Positions 8,639-18,153 of a DNA stretch of 64,000 nucleotides are shown piece by piece. The stretch comes from CAKZLS01 sp963786305 (GTDB lineage: Bacteria > Pseudomonadota > Alphaproteobacteria > Rhodospirillales > Defluviicoccaceae). Below the pieces are notes generated by a model that made no database searches, was not told the DNA's origin, and saw only the letters and a program-made list of their open reading frames with translations. The first letter of the stretch is position 1. Every line of letters begins with the position of its first letter. The stretch lies in contig CAWAYL010000011.1 of assembly GCA_963786305.1 (NCBI GenBank), positions 1-64,000 of the forward strand, written 5' to 3'. The position numbers were made by a program, and so were the translations under genes.

Positions 8639-10189
8639 TCCTACTGAGTTCGCAAAATTTGGGATTCGCTATGGTTGTTGATCTGGTAGGAGTTCCGATT
8701 CTTCGATTTTCTATGGTGGTGGGAATGGATCAAGAACTTATCGCGAGCGAAGAGCGCTTTGGGGCTTACGTTGAAGCCTTGAGCGAGGTGATCGGGCACG
8801 CGGACCGGGTTGAGCCGCTCGGGGATTACTGCAGCGGTCTGTTGCTGCCGCTCGAGCGCAAGAGCGTTGAGCCTCTGGCCGCGGCGGTGGCTCCGGATCG
8901 GGTTTCGGCCAAGCACCAGTCGTTGCTGCACTTTGTGGCGCAATCGCCGTGGTCGGATGATCAGGTTCTGGGCAAGGTGCAGGAGCTGGTCTTGCCATCG
9001 ATCGAGCGAGGCGGGCCGATCAAGGCGTGGATCGTGGACGACACCGGCCTGCCCAAGAAGGGCAAGCACTCGGTGGGCGTGGCGCGGCAATATTGCGGTC
9101 AGCTGGGCAAGCAGGACAACTGCCAGGTCGCGGTGAGCTTGTCGGTTGCGAACGACGTGGCGAGCCTGCCGATGGCCTATCGGCTTTATCTGCCCAAGAC
9201 CTGGGCAGATGATGCGGAGCGGCGCCGCAAGGCCGGTATTCCCGAGGACGTGATTTTCAAGACCAAGCCGGAGATCGCGCTCGAGCAGATCACGGCGGCC
9301 CATGATGGCGGTGTTGCGCGCGGTGTGGTGCTGGCCGACGCCGGCTATGGCAACGACACCAAGTTCCGAACCGCCGTCAGCGCGCTCGGCCTTGACTATG
9401 TGATGGGCGTGCTGGGCTCCATCAGCGTCTGGCCGCCGGGCCAAGAGCCTGTTGCGGGCGAAGGCCGAAGCCGCCGAAGCCGCCGAAGCCCACGAGCGGG
9501 CGCGGCCGGCCGGGCTCGCGCTTGCGTCGCGATCAGGAGCATCAGCCGGTTTCGGCCAAGGCGCTGGCGATGAGCTTGAAGCCGCGGGCCTGGAAAAACA
9601 TCACCTGGCGGGAAGGAACCAACGCACCGCTGGCTGGGCGCTTTGCGGCGATCCGCGTGCGCCCGGCACATCGCGACCAGAAACTCTCCGAGCCGCGTGC
9701 GCACGAATGGTTGCTCATCGAATGGCCGAAAGATGAAGCCGAGCCGACCAAGTATTGGCTCGGCACCATGCCCAAGACCACCAAGCTTGCCGATCTGGTC
9801 GCCATGACCAAGCAGCGCTGGCGGATCGAGCGGGACTACCAGGACCTCAAGCAGGAGATCGGGCTCGGGCATTACGAGGGCCGGGGCTGGCGAGGCTTTC
9901 ATCACCATGCCACGCTGTGCATTGCCGCATACGGATTTCTGATCTCCGAAAGGGAGACGATTCCCCCCTCGGGACCCGGCTGGCTCGCCAAACGCAAAGC
10001 GCTTGGCATTCCCAAAGATTACCGACCCAGAGGCTCTGCCGATCCGTCCGGAACGTCACGTCGCAAATTCAATTCCGACGGTGAGACGACGCCTCGCCGT
10101 CCTGCTGGCGCAAGCACAACAGAGATGTCCATGTTGTCGAAGGGGCCGGTCCAGCCCGGAGAACAAGAAACTCTTATGACACAGTAGGA
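8639..10189 (+). mobile_element. complete IS701-family insertion sequence with TTAG target duplication
   Basis: Boundaries are set by imperfect terminal inverted repeats, TCCTACTGAGTT at the left and TCCTACTGTGTC read inward from the right. A 4-bp direct repeat TTAG flanks it at 8635-8638 and 10190-10193. IS701-family elements characteristically duplicate a YTAG tetranucleotide. Length is 1551 bp with one transposase gene. The intact ends and clean target duplication indicate a recent insertion into the older fragments, just upstream of tctB. Confidence 0.88.
8713..10187 (+). CDS. IS701-family DDE transposase (two apparent frameshifts)
   Basis: The transposase spans the element, from ATG 8713 (or 8725). 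Landmarks are IKAWIVDDTGLPKKGKHSVG with the first catalytic Asp, GVARQYCGQLGKQDNCQVAV, GVVLADAGYGNDTKF with the second Asp, and MTKQRWRIERDYQDLKQEIG with the catalytic Glu. The frame shifts near 9450 and again near 9520, across an alanine/arginine-rich hinge. Both could be indel errors, because the element otherwise looks freshly inserted. The TAG stop at 10185 lies within the right terminal repeat. Confidence 0.85.
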
Positions 10190-10280
10190 TTAGATAACGT
10201 GGTGCCCGTTGGCGCATTCGCGAGGACGGCTTTCCCCCCGGCTGTCCCCACGTTTTCCTCTCAAGGACGGCGGGCACGCG

Positions 10281-11042
10281 ATGAAGGATAAAACCGGCCT
10301 GAGAACGGCTGACTTCTGGACCAGCCTTGCTCTCTTCGCCCTCGGCGTTGCGATGATCGGCGGCGCCGCCACGTTCCCGATGACCGACAGCTATGGCGGT
10401 GTGCGGAATGTCTGGTACGTCTCCCCCGCCCTGTTTCCCCTGCTCGTCGCCGCCACCCTCGTCGTGCTTTCCGCAGTTCTGTTGGTCAATTCGATTGTCA
10501 CGGGCGGCGCCCGCCGGGCGCTCGCGGGTTTCGGAAAGGCCATCGGCGGCCTCTCGGCGCGCGATCGCCGGCTTGATCGCCATCATCGCGCTGATTTCGG
10601 CCTACGTGTATGGACTGATCCCGCGAATGGACTTCTTCGTCGCGACGGTCCTGTTTCTGCAAGCGTTCGTCGTCGCGTTCTATGTCGATCGTCCGACGCT
10701 CGCAAAGGTGCATGTCGGGCGTTTTGCGGGATTTCGGTGGTCGTGGGCGCGCTGGCGGCCTTGGGCGTGCCGCGTACCCGGGGTTCGGACGCGGCGCTCC
10801 TCATCGATGTCGCCGGCGTGGCGGTGTTCGCCGCTCTCGCGGCTTATGCGTATGCGTGCGTCGTCATCGGCCGGGAACGGATGGAGGATCGCCGGCGGCT
10901 GCGGATCGCGCTGGCGGTCAGCGTGGGCGTGCCCTGGTTCTGTGCCCGATGTTCAAGTATCTCCTGCTCGTTCCGCTACCGACCGAAGGGCTGGCGGTCG
11001 AGGCCATGGACACTCGTGCACTATGCGCTCCGCGGGCTCTAG
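10281..11042 (+). CDS. tctB: tripartite tricarboxylate transporter small membrane subunit TctB (several frameshifts)
   Basis: The small four-helix subunit of a TTT transporter, which takes up di- or tricarboxylates with a periplasmic binding protein. The N-terminus is intact: DFWTSLALFALGVAMIGGAA, and VSPALFPLLVAATLVVLSAV is typical TctB. The remaining segments are in alternating frames: IAGLIAIIALISAYVYGLIP (shift near 10555), GSDAALLIDVAGVAVFAALA (shift near 10735) and PMFKYLLLVPLPTEGLAVEA (shift near 10940). All pieces are in the right order, so the product is probably intact in the organism. tctA follows directly. No tctC is present, and the IS701 insertion sits where one might have been. 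Confidence 0.78.
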   Translation: MKDKTGLRTADFWTSLALFALGVAMIGGAATFPMTDSYGGVRNVWYVSPALFPLLVAATLVVLSAVLLVNSIVTGGARRALAGFGKAIGGLSARDRRLDRHHRADFGLRVWTDPANGLLRRDGPVSASVRRRVLCRSSDARKGACRAFCGISVVVGALAALGVPRTRGSDAALLIDVAGVAVFAALAAYAYACVVIGRERMEDRRRLRIALAVSVGVPWFCARCSSISCSFRYRPKGWRSRPWTLVHYALRGL

Positions 11043-11061
11043 AGCCGTGGTGGGGTTCGCC

Positions 11062-12609
11062 GTGAGCCTGTTCGAGCAGTTTTCCACCTTCTTCTCGGCG
11101 ATGGCCGGACTGCTCGGCGATCCGGCAAATATCGTCGTTCTGATGCTCGCCAGTTTCATGGGCATCGTCTTCGGCGCCCTGCCGGGACTGACCGCCACGC
11201 TCGGGGTCGCGCTGCTGACGACGCTGACCTACGGCATGCCGCTGGGCACGGCGCTGATCGCGCTCCTCGCCATGTACGTGGGCGCGATTTACGGCGGGTC
11301 GTACCCGGCGATCCTGATCAATATTCCCGGCACGGCCGCGTCCGCCGCCACGGCGATGGACGGCTATCCCATCGCCCAGAGGGGCGAGGGCGGACGCGCG
11401 CTGGGCCTGACCACGACGGCTTCGTTCCTCGGCACCATCATCGGCATGCTGTGCCTGGTGGCGTTCGCGCCGCTGATCGCCGAACTGGCGCTGCAGTTCA
11501 CCTCCTACGAGTTCTTCCTGCTGGCATTCTTCGGCATCGTCATCAGCGGCACGCTGACCAGCACCGATCTCGTCTACAAGGGATGGATCGCCGGCCTGCT
11601 CGGTCTCGCGCTGTCGACCGTCGGCCGCGATCATCTGCAGTTCTATCCGCGCTACACCTTCGACATTCCGGCGCTCGACGGCGGCATCGAAGTGGTGCCG
11701 GTGCTGATCGGCGCCTTCGGCATTCCGCAGATCATCAAGGTCCTGCGCGATCGCCTGTCCATGGGCAAGCCCGCCGAGGTCGGCCGCGATCCTGCCCGAG
11801 TTCCGCACCATCGCGCGGAACGCCAAGCACATCGTTCGTTCCTCGCTGATCGGCGTCGGCATCGGCGCGGTGCCCGGCGTCGGCGAGGATATCGCCGGCT
11901 GGGTGTCCTACGGCACCGCGCAAGAACACCTCCAAGCATCCCGAAACCTTCGGCACGGGCGAACCGGCGGGGCTGGTGTCGTCGGAAACCGCCAACAACG
12001 CGTGCATCGGCGGCGCGCTGATCCCGCTGTTGACGCTCGGCATTCCGGGGAGCCCGCCGGCGGTGATGCTGCTGGGCGCGCTGATGCTCCATGGCGTCAA
12101 TCCGGGACCGATGATCACCTTCGAGCGGCCCGGCTTTCTCGTGGAGGTCACCGCGGTCATGCTGCTGGCGTCGCTCGCCATGTGGATCAACGGCATGCTG
12201 CTGGCCCGTCAGGTGGTCAAGATCCTGCGCGTGCCCACCACCATCTTCCTGCCGGTGGTCGGCGGTGCTGTGCGTCATCGGCTCGTATTCCCTGGGTCTC
12301 AACATCGTCAATCTCTACCTGATGGTGCCGGTCGGTATCGCGGCCTATTTTCTGACCGAGATGGAGTATCCCATCTCGCCGCTGGTCATCGGCGTCATCC
12401 TCGGGCCGATGGCCGACGAAAACCTGCGCCGCGCGTTGATGGTGTCGGAAGGCGACCTTGGGGGCTTCTTCACGCGGCCGGTTTCATTGCTGCTGATCGG
12501 CGTCATCGTGTTCACCGTGTTGTCGCAGATCCCAGCCTACAAGCGCTGGCGCGCCCAGGCCTGGCGACGGCTGAGGCGACGCAGCGGCGACGCGGGTCCA
12601 ACGTCCTGA
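11062..12609 (+). CDS. tctA: tripartite tricarboxylate transporter large permease TctA (three frameshifts)
   Basis: The large permease subunit, about 515 residues, with around 12 membrane helices. It begins at GTG 11062 and shows the family stretches FMGIVFGALPGLTATLGVAL and YVGAIYGGSYPAILINIPGT. After shifts near 11790, 11921 and 12265 come IGAVPGVGEDIAGWVSYGTA, IGGALIPLLTLGIPGSPPAV and SLGLNIVNLYLMVPVGIAAY, the other TctA hallmarks. Two of the shifts look like single added bases (GCGCAAG for GCGAAG, GGCGGTG for GGCGTG). It is convergent with cobT, 7 bases apart. The substrate is unknown. Confidence 0.83.
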
Positions 12610-12616
12610 AATGGCT

Positions 12617-14510
12617 CTATCGTGGCCGTCCGGCGCGCCGACCGGTCGCCGATGGCGGGGGCGACGACCACGCGACGGTGTCGTCATCGTCGGTGAACAG
12701 GGTTTCGAGGTTCTTCATGACCGTTCCGCCCAGCTCCTCGGCGTCGATCAGGGTCACGGCGCGGCGATAATACCGGGTGACGTCGTGGCCGATGCCGATG
12801 GCCGTCAGCTCCACCGGAGACTGGTTTTCGATCCAGTCGATGACCTGACGCAAGATGACGTTCGAGATAGTTGCCGGGGTTGGCGGACAGGGTCGCGTCA
12901 TCGACCGGCGCCCCGTCCGATATGACCATGAGGATGCGGCGCTGCTCGGTCCGTGCCATGAGGCGCGAGTGCGCCCACAGCAGGGCCTCGCCATCGATGT
13001 TTTCCTTGAGAAGGCCTTCGCGCAGCATCAGTCCGAGGTTGCGCCGCGCCCGTCGCCACGGCTGATCGGCGGCCTTGAACACGATGTGACGCAGGTCGTT
13101 GAGCCGGCCCGGGCTCTTGGGGCGGCCCTCCGCGACCCAGCGTTCGCGGCAAAAGCCACCCTTCCAGGCCCGGGTGGTGAAGCCGAGGATCTCCACCTTG
13201 ACGCCGCATCGCTCCAACGTGCGCGCCAGAATGTCGGCGCTCATGGCGGCCACCGAGATCGGCCTGCCGCGCATGGAACCGGAATTGTCGATGAGCAGAG
13301 TGACGATCGTATCGCGGAAATCGGTTTCCTTCTCGCGCTTGAAACTGAGCGGATGGAGCGGATCGACAACGACCCGCGACAGCCGGCCGGCATCGAGAAG
13401 GCCCTCTTCCAGATCAAACTCCCATGCCCGGGTCTGTCGGGCGAGAAGCCGGCGCTGCAGCCGGTTGGCGAGCCGGGCGACCACGCTCTCCATATTGGCG
13501 AGCTGCTGATCGAGAAGGGCCCGCAGCCGGGTGAGTTCGTCCGCGTCGCACAGCGTGTACGCTTCCACAACTTCGTCGAATTCGGTGGTGTACGGCCGGT
13601 AGAGCGGCCCATCCAGTTCCGGCGGATCGCCGCGCCGGTTGCGCCGCGATGTCGGGCCCGCCGGGCTCATTCCGCCTTCGCCGGACATGAAATCCTCGCC
13701 GGCGGTCTCTTCCGGATGCTCTCCGAACTCGTCGCCGTCGGTTTCGCTCAGCGAAGCCGACGTACTCTCCGAAGCGCCGTCGGCGCCTTCCGACGACGCC
13801 TCGTCGGATTGCGGTTGCTGGTCGTCGCTTTCGCTGTCGTTATCCGTATTGTCCTCGTTCGACGACGGGTCGGTGTCGTCAATGAGCCCCAACGATCGGA
13901 TCATTTGCGACAACACGTCGGCAAACAGCGCTTGGTCGTCGAGATTTTCGCTCAATCGACCGAGAGCGGGTCCGCAATGGGTGTTGAAGTGTCCCCGCCA
14001 GGCATCGGTCAACGCCGCCGCCGCTGGCGGCACCCGGGTTCCGGTGAGCCGTTCACGGATCAGCAAGGTCATGGTCTCGGCCATCAGCGCCGGGTCGTCC
14101 GTCGGGGCCGACGCATAGCCGCGAGCGTCACACGCTTGATCGAGAACCGCGGCGAGATTATGGGCGACACCGTGAAAGCGCCTCATGCCCAAGGTTTGAA
14201 CCCGGATCTGCTCGACCGTATCGAACAGCGTTCGGGCCTCCGGACCCGTCGGTCTCCGCCGCTGATGCGCGCCGGCATCATGATAGCGCAGGTTAAGCGC
14301 CATCGCATCGGCGACACCGCGCAGGTGCGAAATTTCGGTGCCTTGCGCCTGCGCGCCCGGCGCCGGTAGACGAACCTTGTTGCCGCGTTCATCGATCTTG
14401 CCATCGGATCCGGCAAAGGTCACGCCGATCTCGTCGCGCCCCGACATCGCCCGCACGGAGGCGGCGGTTACGCGTTTAAGGAGAGCCGAGCGGTCGTCGC
14501 GGTGTCTCAA
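12617..14510 (-). CDS. cobT: aerobic cobaltochelatase subunit CobT (one frameshift)
   Basis: Cobaltochelatase CobNST inserts Co2+ into hydrogenobyrinate a,c-diamide in aerobic B12 synthesis, and CobT is the VWA-domain partner of the AAA+ ring. The protein is about 630 residues: an N-terminal domain, an acidic Ser/Asp/Glu-rich linker (about residues 215 to 280) and a C-terminal VWA domain with the MIDAS motif DNSGSM in TIVTLLIDNSGSMRGRPISV. ILMVISDGAPVDD is the second metal-site segment. The frame breaks near 12855 after SANPGNYLERHL and resumes as QVIDWIENQSPVELTAIGIG to FTDDDDTVAW. It is downstream of cobS in the same operon. cobN is not in the window. Confidence 0.9.
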
Positions 14511-14516
14511 GGCTTG

Positions 14517-15524
14517 TCAACTCAGGACCGCGTGAAGCGCGGACTCCGGAAGATCCTCGGCGAAGCAGCGCTGATAATATTCCGCCACGGTCGGCCTTTC
14601 GAGTTCGTCGCACTTGTTGAGGAAGGTAAGGCGGAACGCCACGCCGATACTTTTGAAGATTTGTGCGTTCTCCGCCCAGGTGATCACCGTTCGCGGCGAC
14701 ATCACCGTCGAGATATCGCCGTTCATGAAACCGGCGCGGGTCAGGTCGGCCAACTCCACCATCGCCGCGACCTTGAGCTTGCCTTCGGGGTTGTTGTAGG
14801 ACGGCGCCTTGGCGATGACGATTTCCTGCTCCGCTTCGCTGGGGAGATAGTTGAGGGTCGCCACGATATTCCAGCGGTCCATCTGGCCCTGATTGATCTG
14901 CTGGGTGCCGTGATAGAGCCCGGTGGTGTCGCCGAGCCCGACGGTGTTGGTGGTGGCGAACAGGCGAAAATACGGATGGGGCCGCATCACCCGGTTCTGG
15001 TCGAGCAGCGTCAGTTTGCCCTCGACCTCGAGGATGCGCTGGATGACGAACATGACGTCCGGCCGGCCGGCGTCGTATTCGTCGAACACGAGAGCGGTGG
15101 GGCGCTGCAGCGCCCATGGCAGGATCCCCTCGCGGAATTCCGTGACCTGCGCGCCGTCGCGAAGAACGATCGCGTCGCGTCCCACCAGATCGATACGGCT
15201 GATGTGGCTGTCCAGATTGACCCGCACGCACGGCCAGTTGAGCCGCGCCGCCACCTGTTCGATGTGCGTCGATTTGCCGGTGCCGTGATACCCTTGGATC
15301 ATCAGCCGGCGGTTATGGGCGAACCCCGCGAGAATCGCCAGGGTGGTGTCGTGGTCGAAGCGATAGGCCTCGTCCACGTCGGGGACGTGATCGTCGCCGG
15401 CGCTGAACGCCGGCACATCCACATCGGTGTCGAGGCCGAAGGTTTGCCGCACCGACAAGGTGATGTCGGGTGCATTGAGCATGCATCCGGGCGAAGGGCT
15501 GTCGGTCGGGTTGTGAGGTATCAT
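14517..15524 (-). CDS. cobS: aerobic cobaltochelatase AAA+ subunit CobS
   Basis: A MoxR-type AAA+ ATPase that, with CobT, drives CobN in cobalt insertion. 335 residues with Walker A GYHGTGKST (about residue 79), Walker B ALVFDEYDAGRPD (about 140), sensor-1 region FATTNTVGLGDTTGLYHGTQ and arginine-finger region MDRWNIVATLNYLPSE, all standard for CobS. It starts at ATG 15524, although an internal Met 14 residues later is also possible. It overlaps no gene, and cobT begins 6 bases downstream. The J-domain gene upstream is probably co-transcribed. Confidence 0.93.
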   Translation of the reverse strand: MIPHNPTDSPSPGCMLNAPDITLSVRQTFGLDTDVDVPAFSAGDDHVPDVDEAYRFDHDTTLAILAGFAHNRRLMIQGYHGTGKSTHIEQVAARLNWPCVRVNLDSHISRIDLVGRDAIVLRDGAQVTEFREGILPWALQRPTALVFDEYDAGRPDVMFVIQRILEVEGKLTLLDQNRVMRPHPYFRLFATTNTVGLGDTTGLYHGTQQINQGQMDRWNIVATLNYLPSEAEQEIVIAKAPSYNNPEGKLKVAAMVELADLTRAGFMNGDISTVMSPRTVITWAENAQIFKSIGVAFRLTFLNKCDELERPTVAEYYQRCFAEDLPESALHAVLS

Positions 15525-15639
15525 TATCGGCTCATCCGGTGGCGAGTGTCATCAACGTGGTCTGGCATGCGGCAACGGTCTCGTCCCGCTTCTGTCTAAG
15601 AAATAGGCTCATGACGCCGCACAAACCATGCAATTCGTC

Positions 15640-16209
15640 TCAGATCTTAAAGGTGTTCAACACGGTTTGGTAGGCCTCGTTGATTTCCTTGAATTTTTCC
15701 TCCGCCGCCTTGTCGCCGCCGTTGGCGTCGGGATGGTGACGCTTGACCAGTTCCTTGTACCGCGCCTTGAGGGTGGCGACCGTCACCGGAGGGTTCAGGT
15801 CGAGGATCACCAGGGCCCGCCCTTCCGGTGTTTCGGGGCGGGTCGGCACGTGTGTCTCGCCCTCGCCGAACAGGCCGAAATCATCGCGCAGATGCTCGCT
15901 GTTGAAGGAGAACGACTTCGGCGGCGAGCCAAAGGGCCACGATGGCCGATGCCACACGGTGTCCTTTCGGACATCCGCTTCGACCTCCTCGTCGGTCATT
16001 CCGGAGTAGTAGTTCCATGTCCGATTGTACTGACGGATATGCTCCATGCAGTACCACCAGTACTCGCGAAGTTCATTGCGCGACCTGGGCGCCCGGAACG
16101 CGCCCTCTTCGGTGCATCCCGGCCAGTCGCAGGCCCGGCCCGTGGGTTGCGGCTCGGTATCCCGACGCCGGCCCCGGCGCCCAATGCTCTTTCCGAAGAA
16201 CCGTGTCAT
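15640..16209 (-). CDS. J-domain (DnaJ-like) protein with C-terminal J domain
   Basis: A 189-residue co-chaperone-like protein. The N-terminal half carries a Cys-containing segment (ACDWPGCTEEGAFRAPRSRN) and REYWWYCMEHIRQYNRTWNY, then a conserved FGLFGEG stretch. The J domain occupies about residues 135 to 189: LKARYKELVKRHHPDANGGD with the HPD tripeptide and FKEINEAYQTVL. Placing the J domain at the C-terminus is unusual for DnaJ itself but normal for this alphaproteobacterial family, which often sits beside cobS. It is likely to stimulate DnaK ATPase. The client is unknown. Confidence 0.88.
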   Translation of the reverse strand: MTRFFGKSIGRRGRRRDTEPQPTGRACDWPGCTEEGAFRAPRSRNELREYWWYCMEHIRQYNRTWNYYSGMTDEEVEADVRKDTVWHRPSWPFGSPPKSFSFNSEHLRDDFGLFGEGETHVPTRPETPEGRALVILDLNPPVTVATLKARYKELVKRHHPDANGGDKAAEEKFKEINEAYQTVLNTFKI

Positions 16210-16268
16210 GGGGCTACTATGGTTTGTCGGTTTGCACGACGCAAGCGAGCGTCGCCGGTCCCCGGTGG

Positions 16269-17195
16269 TTATTTCGCGGACCGGCGCGGAAGGCTGAGCA
16301 ACGCGATGGCCGCCGCGATGAGCGCGAGGCCGCCGAGCCGGGTGAACGACAGCGTTTCGCCCAGCACCAGGGCCGAAGACAACACCCCGATCACCGGCAC
16401 GCCGAGCGACGCGAGCGCGGTGGTGATCGCCGGCAGGGAGCGCGCGACGGTGACATAGGCCCAAAAGCAGAAAGCGGACGCCACCGGTCCATTGTACGCC
16501 ATGACCCAGACAAGATCCCTCGACCAGCGAATATCCGAAACCGGCTCGACCGCCATCGCGCCGACCGCCAGCGCGGCGCCGCCGATCAGCATCTGCCAGG
16601 GCATCAGTTGCAGCGGCGTCATGTGCCAGGTGTGCCGGCGAATGTGAACGATGCACACGGCCCACGACAGGGCGGCGGCGAGCAGCATGGCGTTTCCCGC
16701 CACGGCTCGGGGATCGGCGAAATCGAACCCTCGGGGATTGAACAGCACCCCGATGCCCGCCAATCCCAAAAGCAGCGCCCAGCCTTCGTGGCGCCGCGGC
16801 CGCTCGCCGAGGACGATCCTGGCGATCGGCGCCACCCAAAGCGGCGTGGTGTAGGCGAGGATCGCCGCGCGGCCCGCATCGACGTTCTGCAGGCCTGTGT
16901 TGACGAGCGCCAGAAACAGCGCGATCTGCAATCCGGCGACCGACACGACAACCGGCAGATCGGCGCGCCCGGGAAAACGAATGCGGCCGATGGCGGCGAC
17001 AACGGCGAACAGACAGATCGATCCCAGAAGCACGCGCGCCGCCGCGAACCACAACGGCGGAAGATAGACCAGCCCCACCTTCATGACCGGCCAGTTGGTG
17101 CCCCACAGAACGATAACTGCGGCCAGCAGGAGAGCGGCCTGGCGCGGCGTCGTGCCGGTCACGTTCCGGTCACGTTCGCCACCGATCGTCGGCAT
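16269..17195 (-). CDS. EamA/DMT-superfamily permease (RhaT-like exporter)
   Basis: A 308-residue inner-membrane protein with ten predicted helices in two EamA repeats: AALLLAAVIVLWGTNWPVMK to FNPRGFDF and AMLLAAALSWAVCIVHIRRH to ALIAAAIALLSLP. The first repeat has the usual WGTNWPVMK and LVNTGLQNVDAGRAAILAYT signature segments. Members export amino acids, metabolites or drugs, and specificity cannot be read from sequence. It is divergent from bolA across a 77-base gap holding a perfect 9-bp inverted repeat. Confidence 0.88.
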   Translation of the reverse strand: MPTIGGERDRNVTGTTPRQAALLLAAVIVLWGTNWPVMKVGLVYLPPLWFAAARVLLGSICLFAVVAAIGRIRFPGRADLPVVVSVAGLQIALFLALVNTGLQNVDAGRAAILAYTTPLWVAPIARIVLGERPRRHEGWALLLGLAGIGVLFNPRGFDFADPRAVAGNAMLLAAALSWAVCIVHIRRHTWHMTPLQLMPWQMLIGGAALAVGAMAVEPVSDIRWSRDLVWVMAYNGPVASAFCFWAYVTVARSLPAITTALASLGVPVIGVLSSALVLGETLSFTRLGGLALIAAAIALLSLPRRSAK

Positions 17196-17224
17196 GGGGC
17201 TTGATCATCGGTCCATACCCTATC

Positions 17225-17244
17225 ATACCAACGACCGTTGGTAT
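17225..17244. promoter_or_regulatory. palindrome between divergent eamA and bolA genes (candidate operator)
   Basis: ATACCAACG-AC-CGTTGGTAT is a perfect 9+2+9 inverted repeat about 30 bases from both start codons. Its position in a divergent promoter region and its lack of a T-run favour a repressor/activator site over a terminator. Confidence 0.55.
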
Positions 17245-17272
17245 CATCTATCCGAAGCAAACAGGTTTCCCC

Positions 17273-17575
17273 ATGAGCACGTCCGAAGCCATCCACAGCA
17301 AATTGACGGCGGCGTTGTCGCCGGCGCGCCTCAGCGTCGTCGACGAGTCCCACCATCATGTGGGGCACGCCGGACACCGGCCCGAAGGCGAAACCCATTT
17401 CCGGGTGGAAGTCGTGTCCGCGGCCTTCGAGGGAAAATCGCGGGTGGAGCGCCAGCGCGTGGTCTATGACGTTTTGGCCGATGAGCTCTCGGCCGGCCTG
17501 CACGCGTTGGCGCTCAAAACCATGACACCCGGCGAGGATGTCGCCCCGAGCGACAGGGGTGCCGGCCGCCGGTAA
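17273..17575 (+). CDS. bolA: BolA family protein
   Basis: A 100-residue protein of the BolA/IbaG family, small proteins that bind monothiol glutaredoxins and [2Fe-2S] clusters. The core is present: IHSKLTAALSPARLSVVDES, the conserved HHHVGHAG segment, GETHFRVEVVSAAFEGKSRV with its RVxVVS-like strand, then ERQRVVYDVLADELSAGLHA and LALKTMTP. ATG 17273 is used because upstream sequence lies in the divergent promoter region. The closing tail (EDVAPSDRGAGRR) is non-conserved. Confidence 0.92.
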   Translation: MSTSEAIHSKLTAALSPARLSVVDESHHHVGHAGHRPEGETHFRVEVVSAAFEGKSRVERQRVVYDVLADELSAGLHALALKTMTPGEDVAPSDRGAGRR

Positions 17576-17583
17576 AGTCGGTA

Positions 17584-18138
17584 TCACTCGTCGCCGGTGT
17601 AGTGTTCCGGCCATTCCCTTTTGACCACCGGGCTATCGCTGGCGAAGGCGTGGCAACTGTCGAGCAGGGCCGGCTTGCCGCCGCTCGGCGATGCGCTCTG
17701 ACGCCGGGATCGCGCCGGGCCCACCGTCTGCATTACCGTCGTCGTCACGGGCCCGAGCAGCAGATCGGTGAGGTGGGTGCATCCGCTTGCGCCGCTCATC
17801 CGCTTGCTGACCGAGCGCCGCCAGCCGGGGCCGACGCGAAGTCCCACCAGCGCTTCGAACACCGGGTTCATGCCCGGGCAAACGGTAAACGGCGAGGCTT
17901 CGGTGCTGGCTTCCGCCGCCCGCACGACGAGATCGTCGTCGACCGTCAATCGAATATGCATGCGGTGGATGGGCTCGCCGCTGTTGATCCCGCCGCGGTC
18001 GTGATTGGCGAAGGAATAGGTCTTGGTGTCCTCAAGCGTCGCTTCCACATCCCACAGGCCGTCCGCTCGCCGGAAGCCCCGGCAACGGATGTCCCGGGTA
18101 TGGATATGATCGCGGGCTTCTGGTCGGGTCAATGCCAT
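17584..18138 (-). CDS. DUF2889 family protein
   Basis: A 184-residue protein matching the DUF2889 type: an N-terminal HTRDIRCRGFRRADGLWDVE motif, EATLEDTKTYSF, EPIHRMHIRLTVDDDLVVRA and a GCTHLTDLL segment followed by a conserved region to about residue 140. The function of the family is not established. It is cytosolic with no membrane segment. It is convergent with bolA and lies just downstream of the CNNM/CorC gene on the same strand, 16 bases away, so probably co-transcribed. Confidence 0.8.
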   Translation of the reverse strand: MALTRPEARDHIHTRDIRCRGFRRADGLWDVEATLEDTKTYSFANHDRGGINSGEPIHRMHIRLTVDDDLVVRAAEASTEASPFTVCPGMNPVFEALVGLRVGPGWRRSVSKRMSGASGCTHLTDLLLGPVTTTVMQTVGPARSRRQSASPSGGKPALLDSCHAFASDSPVVKREWPEHYTGDE

Positions 18139-18153
18139 GACGGTCTCACCCCT

